A DNA stretch of 18,000 nt. It comes from Thermoplasmata archaeon. Lineage in GTDB: Archaea; Thermoplasmatota; DTKX01; GCA-020343715. The DNA lies in NCBI GenBank assembly GCA_020343715.1, contig CP070808.1, positions 1,978,583-1,996,582 of the forward strand, read 5' to 3'. Made by a program: the position numbers and the translations under genes. Shown one piece after another: positions 1-5,330 of this stretch; position 1 is the first letter of the stretch; each line of letters starts with the position of its first letter. Under the pieces are notes generated by a model that ran no database searches, was not told the origin of the DNA, and saw only the letters and a program-made list of their open reading frames with translations.

Positions 1-1146
1 GGCCCACTCGCCCAGGTAGTTGAGGCCGAAGCTCTCCCTTTCGTCGGACAGGACGAACAGGCGCACGGCCGCCTCCCTGCGGTTGGTGAGGGTGCCCTCT
101 ATGCCGAAGGTCTCGTTCTTCAGCTTCTTGTACATCGCCTCGAGGAAGCCGTCCAGCCTGCGGATGGGCACCAGGACCTCGCCTACTACGATGGATGGTC
201 CCAGCTTCTTGATTCGCAGGGGCAGGTACCGACCCTCCCACGCAACCTCGGCGTGCTCCATGATCTTACCGCGCTTCTTCTGGGCTATCCGCTCGAAGAC
301 CTTCCTGTCGTACCGGCTCCTTGGGATGCCCAGCAGGATGGAGTTGGCCATGGCCTCCTTGCCCTCGCCCTTGGACATCTGCTTGAGGGTGATGTACTCC
401 TCCGTCTCGAAGTTGCACGTCCACATGGGCACCTCCTTGACAAGGTTCTGGAGGGCCTTGAGCATCTCCTTGCGCGTCGGGAAGCCCAGCTCGACAGGGA
501 CTATCTCCTCGGCCTCCTTGATCTTGAAGGTGGCCTCCACGATGATGCCGGTGGCGCCGTAGCAGCCTATGACCATCTCCAGACCGGTGCCGCTCATCTC
601 GCGCAGCTCTCCATCTGGAAGGGCCAGGACCACCGACTCGACGTTGTCGTCCACAGGACCGAACTCGAAGGCGCCGTAGCCCACGCCTGAGGAGGCTATC
701 CAACCGGCGACGGTGGATGAGGGGGCCGACGAGGGGATGGTCCGGTTCATGAGCCCATGCTTGCGAAGCTCCTCCTCCAGGTCTGCCCAGATGACGCCGG
801 GCTCGACTCGGACCAGCATGTTCTCCTCGTCAATCTCCAGGATCCTGTCCATCAGACTGAAGTTGACGACGATACCGCCGTTGGCGGGCACGGCACCACC
901 CACGCCCCCGGTGGCGGCGCCGCGGGGGGTGATGGGAATCCGCTCCCTGTTGCAGTACTGGAGGAGGGCCACGACCTCCTCCTTGTTGACCGGCTGCACC
1001 ACTGCCTCAGGCATGCGGTCGATCATCAGGTCGATGACGCCCATGTTCAGCACGTCTGGCAGGATGCCCACGTCGGTGGTGTGGAGGATCCGCTCGTTCT
1101 CCTCGTAGGAGACCCGGTCTCCGAATATATCATCTAAGGCTTTCAT
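1..1146 (-). CDS. FAD-binding GlcD-type oxidoreductase, C-terminus beyond window
   Basis: The 382 codons in the window start at an ATG two bases after the stop of the membrane-protein gene upstream and stay open to the left edge. The N-terminal half is an FAD_binding_4 (VAO/GlcD-type) domain: MPEAVVQP near residue 50, the FAD-contacting PRGAATGG loop near 74-81, and a glycine-rich stretch around 148-160. The start of the C-terminal FAD-oxidase domain follows. It aligns from end to end with the 860-residue protein encoded at 5331-7916 (shared GDR(V/I)SY, ILPDV/NLPDV, PGV(I/V)WA, LGPSI and FGIEGTL/YGIEGTL-type blocks). The missing part therefore probably carries two [4Fe-4S] motifs and two CCG domains, but that is inferred. 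Family knowledge suggests oxidation of a 2-hydroxyacid such as D-lactate or glycolate. The electron acceptor is probably the NrfD-like subunit two genes upstream. Likely cytoplasmic, membrane-associated. Confidence 0.88.
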   Translation of the reverse strand, partial: MKALDDIFGDRVSYEENERILHTTDVGILPDVLNMGVIDLMIDRMPEAVVQPVNKEEVVALLQYCNRERIPITPRGAATGGVGGAVPANGGIVVNFSLMDRILEIDEENMLVRVEPGVIWADLEEELRKHGLMNRTIPSSAPSSTVAGWIASSGVGYGAFEFGPVDDNVESVVLALPDGELREMSGTGLEMVIGCYGATGIIVEATFKIKEAEEIVPVELGFPTRKEMLKALQNLVKEVPMWTCNFETEEYITLKQMSKGEGKEAMANSILLGIPRSRYDRKVFERIAQKKRGKIMEHAEVAWEGRYLPLRIKKLGPSIVVGEVLVPIRRLDGFLEAMYKKLKNETFGIEGTLTNRREAAVRLFVLSDERESFGLNYLGEWA

Positions 1147-1148
1147 GG

Positions 1149-1733
1149 TCAGACCCCCAGGGTCCTTCTGACGTAGATAGTGTAAACGACGAACACCGCA
1201 GCGTAACCGAAGCAGATGGCGACGATGGAGCCGTAGTAGAGGATTACCGAGAGGGCCAGGAACTCCCAGTCGGTGTATCCTGCCCACCAGGTGAGGCCAG
1301 CGAAGACGATGATGAGGGCGAAGGTTATCCACACCCCCGCCTCGACCCGCTTTCGGATGAACAGCATGAGCTGCACTCCCGTGAACAGGCCCAGACCTAC
1401 CGGGATGGCGATGAGTATCATCTGGCTGCCCCACTTGGTCAGCACCCAATCCAGCAGGATTATTACGACATAGATGCCCACCGTCACCCCGATGATGGCC
1501 AGTACCGTGATGCCTTCCCTCTCCAGGAAGAACCAGATGAAGGCTATGAAGCCCACCGCCACCGAGATCACGAGGACCATGAAGAAGGGGGACGGGAAGC
1601 CGGAGTAGTCAGGGGAGAACATCTCGCCCAGCTCTAGGGACGCCGCCACGATCCACGAGATGAGGCTTACCATCAGCGCGATGATGAAGGCTATCCAGGT
1701 GTTGAAGATCGGGCGGTACAGTGCGTTCATCAT
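1149..1733 (-). CDS. Six-helix membrane subunit of NrfD/FAD module
   Basis: A hydrophobic protein of 194 residues (193 if the second of two adjacent ATGs is used). The first ATG overlaps the stop of the NrfD-like gene in an ATGA arrangement, so translation is probably coupled. About six membrane helices are visible, near residues 12-32, 48-69, 74-96, 102-124, 131-150 and 158-185. The N-terminus has an LYRPIFNTW motif that matches IYRPIYYTW in the protein at 7917-8483, showing that the two are paralogs. There is no histidine in the whole chain, so it cannot hold a bis-His heme b as DsrM- or NarI-type subunits do. I do not recognise a named family. Position between an NrfD subunit and a FAD dehydrogenase, repeated in both modules, suggests a structural or docking subunit of the same complex. 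The frame stays open upstream to 2381, but that extension only runs antiparallel through NrfD codons and is rejected. Confidence 0.85.
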   Translation of the reverse strand: MMNALYRPIFNTWIAFIIALMVSLISWIVAASLELGEMFSPDYSGFPSPFFMVLVISVAVGFIAFIWFFLEREGITVLAIIGVTVGIYVVIILLDWVLTKWGSQMILIAIPVGLGLFTGVQLMLFIRKRVEAGVWITFALIIVFAGLTWWAGYTDWEFLALSVILYYGSIVAICFGYAAVFVVYTIYVRRTLGV

Positions 1734-3019
1734 CCGGGCACCACCTCCGCCTCCTCCTTGGACCTGGTCTGGTCCTCGATCTCCCAGATGGACACCATGG
1801 GGAAGAAACGGGACATGGACACCATGAGTATCGCGAAGAACGCGAAGGAGCCCACCATCAGCACAGACTCCGTCAGCGTGGGGATGTAGATGCCTCCCTC
1901 GATGGGCTCCAGGTGCTGGGTGAGGCCGGGGACGACCACCATGTAGTTCTTGAACCACATGACCACAGTGGTCATGGTGGCGGCCAGGATGATGGGCCGG
2001 TGGGTCTGCAGCCGAGGCTGCATGATGATGAGGAACGGGATGACGAGGCCCAGGAACAGGATGGACCATGCGATGGGTGCGAACTCTCCCAGCCACACGG
2101 GTTCGAAGGCGTCGTGGGTGACACCAGCCACCTCGTAGGAGCGCGTGGCCGTCTCCACCATCAGAAGGCCGATGTAAAGGAGGATGGCCAGCATCAGGCT
2201 CTTGCCCAGCTTGACGAACACGGAGGTGGGCATGACCTCCTCGTACCCACCCAGCTTGCGGAGCACTGCCAGCATCCCGATGAGGGCGGCGAGGCCTATG
2301 ACCAGGGCCTCGGCGATGAAGAGGGGTCCGGTGATGGCGTTGTTCCACACAGGATGCTCGGTGACAGCCTCGAAGCTCCACGCGATGACGGTCACCATGG
2401 AGACCAGGACGATGATGACGGTGTAGGCGGCTATCATGGAGTACCTCTGCACCCGGATGCGCTGGATTGGGTTGCCGATGTACCCGAAGGCCAGCACCCT
2501 ATAGAACGCCTTAATCTCCTTGACGTTCAGCGAGGCCCGTACCAGGTCTGGGACCATGGGCATGTACATCGCTATGATGGTGGTGATGAAGAGGAAGATG
2601 ATGAGCACCCCGTCCCATAGGTACGGCGAATCGGGCTGGGCGTAGAGGATGTGGTCCACCACGTTGTGGAGGCTGCCCATCTGGAACAGCAGGTGGAAGG
2701 CGGCGACCACGAAGGCCATGACCGCGGACACATCGGCCAGGCGCACGGCGAAGGCCGCCCAGTTCGTCTTCCTGACCCATAGTATGGCTGAGACCAGTGA
2801 TATCCCCAGGCCCAGGGACAGGAAGTACACGAAGTTCGTGAGGTGGACCCCCCAGTAGGTGGGCGGGTTAAGGTCCGTCGGTGGGATGCCCTCCGTGTTG
2901 TAGATGTACAGGGCCACCAGGGTCGCCACCGCGGCGGCACCCAGGCCGAAGGCGGTGATCAGGAACGCCCGGCCCATGGTGAGCAGTGGCGAAAGGGCCT
3001 GCTTTTCGATGTCCGACAA
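1730..3019 (-). CDS. NrfD/PsrC-like quinone-interacting membrane subunit
   Basis: A 429-residue polytopic protein of the NrfD/PsrC/DsrP family with about ten predicted helices. It has the family-like MYMPMVPDL segment, a WLGEFAPIAW segment, and GGIYIPTLTE and FPMVSIWE near the C-terminus. These blocks recur in the protein at 8485-9762 (YFPMVPDL, WFGEFAWITW, DGIYIPSATE, FPMVSIWE), so the two are paralogs. The start is a TTG at 3019, chosen because GGAGGG lies six bases upstream (3026-3031) and the N-terminus (SDIEKQALSPL) matches that of the paralog (RDLEQKVLAPL). NrfD proteins carry no cofactors and exchange electrons with the quinone pool, sometimes linked to ion movement. First gene of a three-gene operon. 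Unlike its paralog it has no molybdoenzyme or ferredoxin subunit in the operon. Confidence 0.92.
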   Translation of the reverse strand: MSDIEKQALSPLLTMGRAFLITAFGLGAAAVATLVALYIYNTEGIPPTDLNPPTYWGVHLTNFVYFLSLGLGISLVSAILWVRKTNWAAFAVRLADVSAVMAFVVAAFHLLFQMGSLHNVVDHILYAQPDSPYLWDGVLIIFLFITTIIAMYMPMVPDLVRASLNVKEIKAFYRVLAFGYIGNPIQRIRVQRYSMIAAYTVIIVLVSMVTVIAWSFEAVTEHPVWNNAITGPLFIAEALVIGLAALIGMLAVLRKLGGYEEVMPTSVFVKLGKSLMLAILLYIGLLMVETATRSYEVAGVTHDAFEPVWLGEFAPIAWSILFLGLVIPFLIIMQPRLQTHRPIILAATMTTVVMWFKNYMVVVPGLTQHLEPIEGGIYIPTLTESVLMVGSFAFFAILMVSMSRFFPMVSIWEIEDQTRSKEEAEVVPG

Positions 3020-3025
3020 TCCTAT

Positions 3026-3031
3026 CCCTCC
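3026..3031 (-). promoter_or_regulatory. Shine-Dalgarno site selecting a TTG start
   Basis: GGAGGG on the minus strand sits six bases before the TTG at 3019 and decides the start of the NrfD-like gene. The first downstream in-frame ATG (MGRAF) would cut off a segment conserved with the paralog. Confidence 0.7.
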
Positions 3032-3216
3032 GTCAATTCAACGCGTGGTCCTGCGGTGCGGTGTACGCCGTCGGAATGCCAGCAGCATCGGCGATGCAGG
3101 CCAGGACTCGGGCCCTGTCTCTCATCCCTCGCTGAGGGGGGGCAAATCGCCCCGATTCCTCTTTGCTGGGTCCACTCCGGATGCCCCTTTGCATCGGAGC
3201 TACACTTCATTGGATT

Positions 3217-3226
3217 GATATAAAAC
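3217..3226 (-). promoter_or_regulatory. TATA-like element of the left NrfD operon
   Basis: The minus strand reads GTTTTATATC inside an AT-rich patch of otherwise GC-rich DNA, a fair match to an archaeal TATA box. Transcription would start about 25 bases downstream, near 3195. That leaves a leader of about 175 bases before the TTG start at 3019. The leader holds a GGGGC/GCCCC hairpin-forming stretch near 3136-3154 but no convincing reading frame. The intergenic stretch 3020-3373 (354 bases) otherwise contains only this promoter and the palindrome at 3275-3288. Confidence 0.5.
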
Positions 3227-3274
3227 TTATGCTAATGTCGAACGAATGTAATCGGATGTGTGGAGGGGAACGAC

Positions 3275-3288
3275 GAATGTCGACATTC
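3275..3288. promoter_or_regulatory. 14-bp perfect palindrome, candidate operator
   Basis: GAATGTCGACATTC is a perfect 14-bp palindrome about 50 bases upstream of the TATA-like element of the left NrfD operon. Its AATGTCGA half recurs as a direct copy at 3234-3241, 42 bases away (about four helical turns). This pattern suits a dimeric or oligomeric regulator such as the Lrp/AsnC proteins encoded next door. The function is inferred from position and symmetry only. Confidence 0.4.
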
Positions 3289-3373
3289 CGTTGATTTTCC
3301 TTCACTGTCCCAACACCATCGGGAGCCGCAGCTGTGTCAGCGACCGTCAGTGATGAAAGTTCCAGGAGGATGC

Positions 3374-3865
3374 CTAATCGGGATGGGGTGGGTCCCAGGC
3401 ACAGTCACAGCCGCAGCGGCCGCAGAGGTTGCACGACTTCATCACCATGTGGCTCTTGAGGGCCTGGACCGCCTCGAGCGTCCTGACCCTGTCTAGGAGC
3501 TCGGCCGCGTGGTCCTGGTCCTTGCACCTCATCAGGACCATCATGTCCCAGTCGCCCGTCACGTAGTGGATGCACGAGGCCTCCTCGAACTTGGAGACGG
3601 TCTCCTCGAATTCGGTCAGGGTCACGTCGTGCTTGATCGACAGGGACAGGAGCATCGTCACGTTGTACCCCATCTTCTCTGGCGCGATGGCGGTCACGAA
3701 GCCTTTTATGACCCCGCTCTCCTGCATCTGCCTGACGCGCTCGCTCACCGTGCCCGTGCTGACATGGATCTGCTTGCCGATCTCCCGGAATGACAGCCTT
3801 GCGTCGGACCTGAGGAGCCTCAGGATATTCAGGTCCGTCTCGTCCAACTCACCGCGCTTCGCCAT
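3374..3865 (-). CDS. Lrp/AsnC-family regulator with Cys-rich C-terminal tail
   Basis: A 163-residue protein with the classic architecture. The N-terminal winged helix-turn-helix spans about residues 6-55 (LDETDLNILRLL, then FREIGKQIHVSTGTVSERV), and a RAM/ACT-like sensor domain spans about 65-142, including the VTGDWDM turn near 102-108. The ATG at 3865 is chosen because AGGAGG lies nine bases upstream. An ATG 21 bases further out would bury that site. Lrp/AsnC proteins bind DNA as dimers or octamers and usually respond to small ligands. The tail is unusual: Cys145, 148, 151, 153 and 155 form a CX2CX2CXCXC cluster, and Cys98 and Cys114 lie in the sensor domain. The last four tail cysteines align exactly with those of the regulator encoded at 4164-4652. 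Metal, Fe-S or thiol redox sensing is plausible. It is transcribed divergently from that second regulator and towards the left NrfD operon. Confidence 0.93.
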   Translation of the reverse strand: MAKRGELDETDLNILRLLRSDARLSFREIGKQIHVSTGTVSERVRQMQESGVIKGFVTAIAPEKMGYNVTMLLSLSIKHDVTLTEFEETVSKFEEASCIHYVTGDWDMMVLMRCKDQDHAAELLDRVRTLEAVQALKSHMVMKSCNLCGRCGCDCAWDPPHPD

Positions 3866-3927
3866 TGGCCAACGCCTCCTATTCATCTCGTTCCACGACG
3901 GACCGCATCCGCCAAACAACTCCGTTT

Positions 3928-3970
3928 AGATGTCCAAAGTAGCGGTTGAAGCCCCCGACGTTGGACATCT
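3928..3970. promoter_or_regulatory. Inverted repeat between divergent Lrp genes, candidate operator
   Basis: AGATGTCCAA at 3928-3937 and its exact reverse complement TTGGACATCT at 3961-3970 form a perfect 10-bp inverted repeat with a 23-base spacer. The arm centres are 33 bases apart, about three helical turns, so both arms face the same side of the helix. The site lies in the control region between the two divergent Cys-tailed regulators, where Lrp/AsnC proteins commonly autoregulate. TGTCCA recurs at 4136 in front of the second regulator. Function is inferred. Confidence 0.5.
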
Positions 3971-4007
3971 GTCACGTTAGCGGCCCGCGGGGGTGATGGA
4001 TTCGGAG

Positions 4008-4016
4008 GTTATTTAG
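4008..4016 (-). promoter_or_regulatory. Possible TATA-like element for the minus-strand Lrp gene
   Basis: The minus strand reads CTAAATAAC preceded by an A-rich run, resembling a BRE/TATA pair. Transcription would start near 3985, placing the inverted repeat at 3928-3970 within the start of the transcript, a position suited to repression. The match is only moderate. Confidence 0.3.
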
Positions 4017-4060
4017 CTTTTTTAGTAACGCCGAACTTCAGTAACCCCGTTGGTGAAGGA

Positions 4061-4075
4061 CGAAAAGATTAATTG
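4061..4075 (+). promoter_or_regulatory. Possible BRE/TATA-like element for the plus-strand Lrp pair
   Basis: CGAAAAGATTAATTG resembles an archaeal BRE followed by a TATA-like box about 90 bases before the ATG at 4164. A second AT-rich candidate, TTGAATATCC, lies at 4097-4106. I cannot tell which is used. Confidence 0.3.
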
Positions 4076-4163
4076 TAAAAAGAACATTATCATCATTGAA
4101 TATCCATCGACTGATACTCGCGAAATCTAGACAACTGTCCAATAATGACCTGAGGTGCCTGGA

Positions 4164-4652
4164 ATGACCGTGCGCGAAGGACTTGATGAGACCGACCTTA
4201 AGATACTGGACCTGCTCCGTGAGGATTCACGACTATCGTACCGGGAGATAGGCAAGAGGATCCATGTCAGCACCGGAACGGTGTCCGACAGGGTGAAGCA
4301 CATGCTCGAATCGGGCGTCATCAAGCGGTTCACCACCGCCGTGGACCCCACCCTCATGGGTCTCCAGGTGCCGATGTTCCTCCGGGTACGCGTGGACCCT
4401 ATGGTGAGCATCGACGCTGTGGTCAAGAGGTTCGAGGACGTGGAGGAGGCGTGTTGCATCCACTATGTCACCGGGGACCTGGACATGATCGTCCTTGTCA
4501 GATGCACCGACAATGACCACGCCGCCCGTGTCCTGGACACAATACGGACCATGAAGGGCGTGGAGAGGGTGGACAGCAACGTGGTGCTCAAGGCGTATCC
4601 CCAGTGCGGTCGGTGCTGGTGCGACTGTGGCATCCATGGCGGAACGGATTGA
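4164..4652 (+). CDS. Lrp/AsnC-family regulator with Cys-rich C-terminal tail
   Basis: A 162-residue regulator closely similar to the one at 3374-3865. It shares LDETDLKIL, the helix-turn-helix block YREIGKRIHVSTGTVSDRV, and the sensor-domain block ACCIHYVTGDLDM. The ATG at 4164 is preferred because GAGGTG lies six bases upstream. A GTG at 4155 would overlap that site. The C-terminal tail again carries cysteines, at 148, 151, 153 and 155 (CGRCWCDC), matching the first regulator position for position. This indicates a conserved function rather than chance. Cys97, Cys98 and Cys114 add to the thiol content of the sensor domain. It is followed 28 bases later by a third regulator on the same strand, probably in one transcript. 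Likely a DNA-binding dimer or octamer responding to redox state, metal or an amino-acid-like ligand. Targets may include the flanking respiratory operons. Confidence 0.93.
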   Translation: MTVREGLDETDLKILDLLREDSRLSYREIGKRIHVSTGTVSDRVKHMLESGVIKRFTTAVDPTLMGLQVPMFLRVRVDPMVSIDAVVKRFEDVEEACCIHYVTGDLDMIVLVRCTDNDHAARVLDTIRTMKGVERVDSNVVLKAYPQCGRCWCDCGIHGGTD

Positions 4653-4680
4653 ACGAGATGTGTGACACTGAGGGCTCTGC

Positions 4681-5145
4681 ATGAACAGGAACGATACAAC
4701 CGTCGACGAGCTGGACGTTAGCATCCTCCGGTTGCTACGGGACAACGCCCGCCTCTCATACAGGAGCATCGGCAAGACCCTTAACATGAGCACGGGCACC
4801 ATCAGCCAGCGGATACGCAAGCTGGTGGACACCGGGGTCATCAAGAAGTTCACCACCATCATCGACTCGGCCTCGGTGGGCAAGCACTGCACCCTCTTGG
4901 TGATGATAAGGTCCCGACCCGGTGCCCGCCTGGAGGACATCGTCAAGTCCATCGAGGCCCTGGACGAGTCGTGCTGCATCCACACTATCACAGGGGACTT
5001 CAACCTACATGTGATGCTGAGGCTCCCCGATCACGACGCGGCCGCGGACTTCCTGGAGGACCTGCGCAACCTGGAGGGGGTGCAGTTCCTGACGTCGTAC
5101 GTGGTGCTCCGCTCGTACAAGCCTTTCTACGAGACGTCCATCTGA
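4681..5145 (+). CDS. Lrp/AsnC-family transcriptional regulator
   Basis: A 154-residue protein with an N-terminal winged helix-turn-helix (LDVSILRLLRDNARLSY, then STGTISQRI near 37-45) and a C-terminal RAM-type sensor domain with ITGDFNL near 103-109. GAGGG lies six bases before the ATG. It is a diverged relative of the two regulators next to it and keeps the SCCIH segment of the sensor domain. Its C-terminus ends in YKPFYETSI and lacks the cysteine cluster, so it probably senses something different or acts as a hetero-oligomer partner. Its stop codon lies inside a 13-bp palindrome shared with the stop of the convergent zinc-ribbon gene. Confidence 0.92.
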   Translation: MNRNDTTVDELDVSILRLLRDNARLSYRSIGKTLNMSTGTISQRIRKLVDTGVIKKFTTIIDSASVGKHCTLLVMIRSRPGARLEDIVKSIEALDESCCIHTITGDFNLHVMLRLPDHDAAADFLEDLRNLEGVQFLTSYVVLRSYKPFYETSI

Positions 5146-5155
5146 CGGTCCGTCA
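5143..5155. repeat. 13-bp palindrome joining two convergent stop codons
   Basis: TGACGGTCCGTCA is a perfect palindrome around a central T. Its first three bases are the stop of the plus-strand regulator and its last three are the reverse complement of the TGA stop of the minus-strand zinc-ribbon gene. It has no T-tract, so it is not a typical archaeal terminator. A role in ending convergent transcription is possible but unproven. Confidence 0.4.
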
Positions 5156-5311
5156 GCGGCGGACGATGCCGTGGCCCTTGCCTCGGCACTCGGGACAGAT
5201 GTGGAGGATCAGGTCCAGCGTCTTGGGATCCTCGACCCGGTCGCGAAGCCACTGCTCCTGGGTGCTGTTGAGGAAGGCCGTCCCGCAAACCCTGCATCGT
5301 CCTGAGAACAT
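5153..5311 (-). CDS. Small zinc-ribbon protein, end of the respiratory operon
   Basis: A 52-residue reading frame begins at the ATG at 5309-5311, eight bases after a strong AGGAGG site and 19 bases beyond the stop of the FAD/CCG dehydrogenase gene. Two CXXC pairs, Cys6/Cys9 (CRVCG) and Cys39/Cys42 (CPECRGKG), are separated by a 29-residue stretch with a helix-like WLRDRVEDPKTLDLIL segment. This is a typical zinc-ribbon or rubredoxin-like metal site. The protein is small and basic at its C-terminus (GIVRR). I do not recognise the family. Placement as the last gene of the operon suggests an assembly, electron-transfer or regulatory role for the complex, but this is inference. The good ribosome site and paired cysteines make it a real gene despite its size. 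Confidence 0.75.
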   Translation of the reverse strand: MFSGRCRVCGTAFLNSTQEQWLRDRVEDPKTLDLILHICPECRGKGHGIVRR

Positions 5312-5330
5312 CTCGTATCCCTCCTGCACG

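Noticed and set aside
1734..2381. Upstream extension of the six-helix membrane protein
   Set aside because: The extra 216 residues are Arg/His/Pro-rich and overlap NrfD codons in another frame. The ATG at 1733 with the ATGA overlap and the paralog's N-terminus set the real start.
1721..2620. Long plus-strand open frame opposite the NrfD-like gene
   Set aside because: Its translation is rich in His, Asp and Gly with no domain, it lies antisense to a clear membrane-protein gene, and it has no ribosome site. It is a shadow of high-GC codon bias.
3022..3210. 62-codon minus-strand frame in the leader of the left NrfD operon
   Set aside because: Its ATG lies upstream of the predicted transcription start, it has no ribosome site, and the composition is not protein-like.
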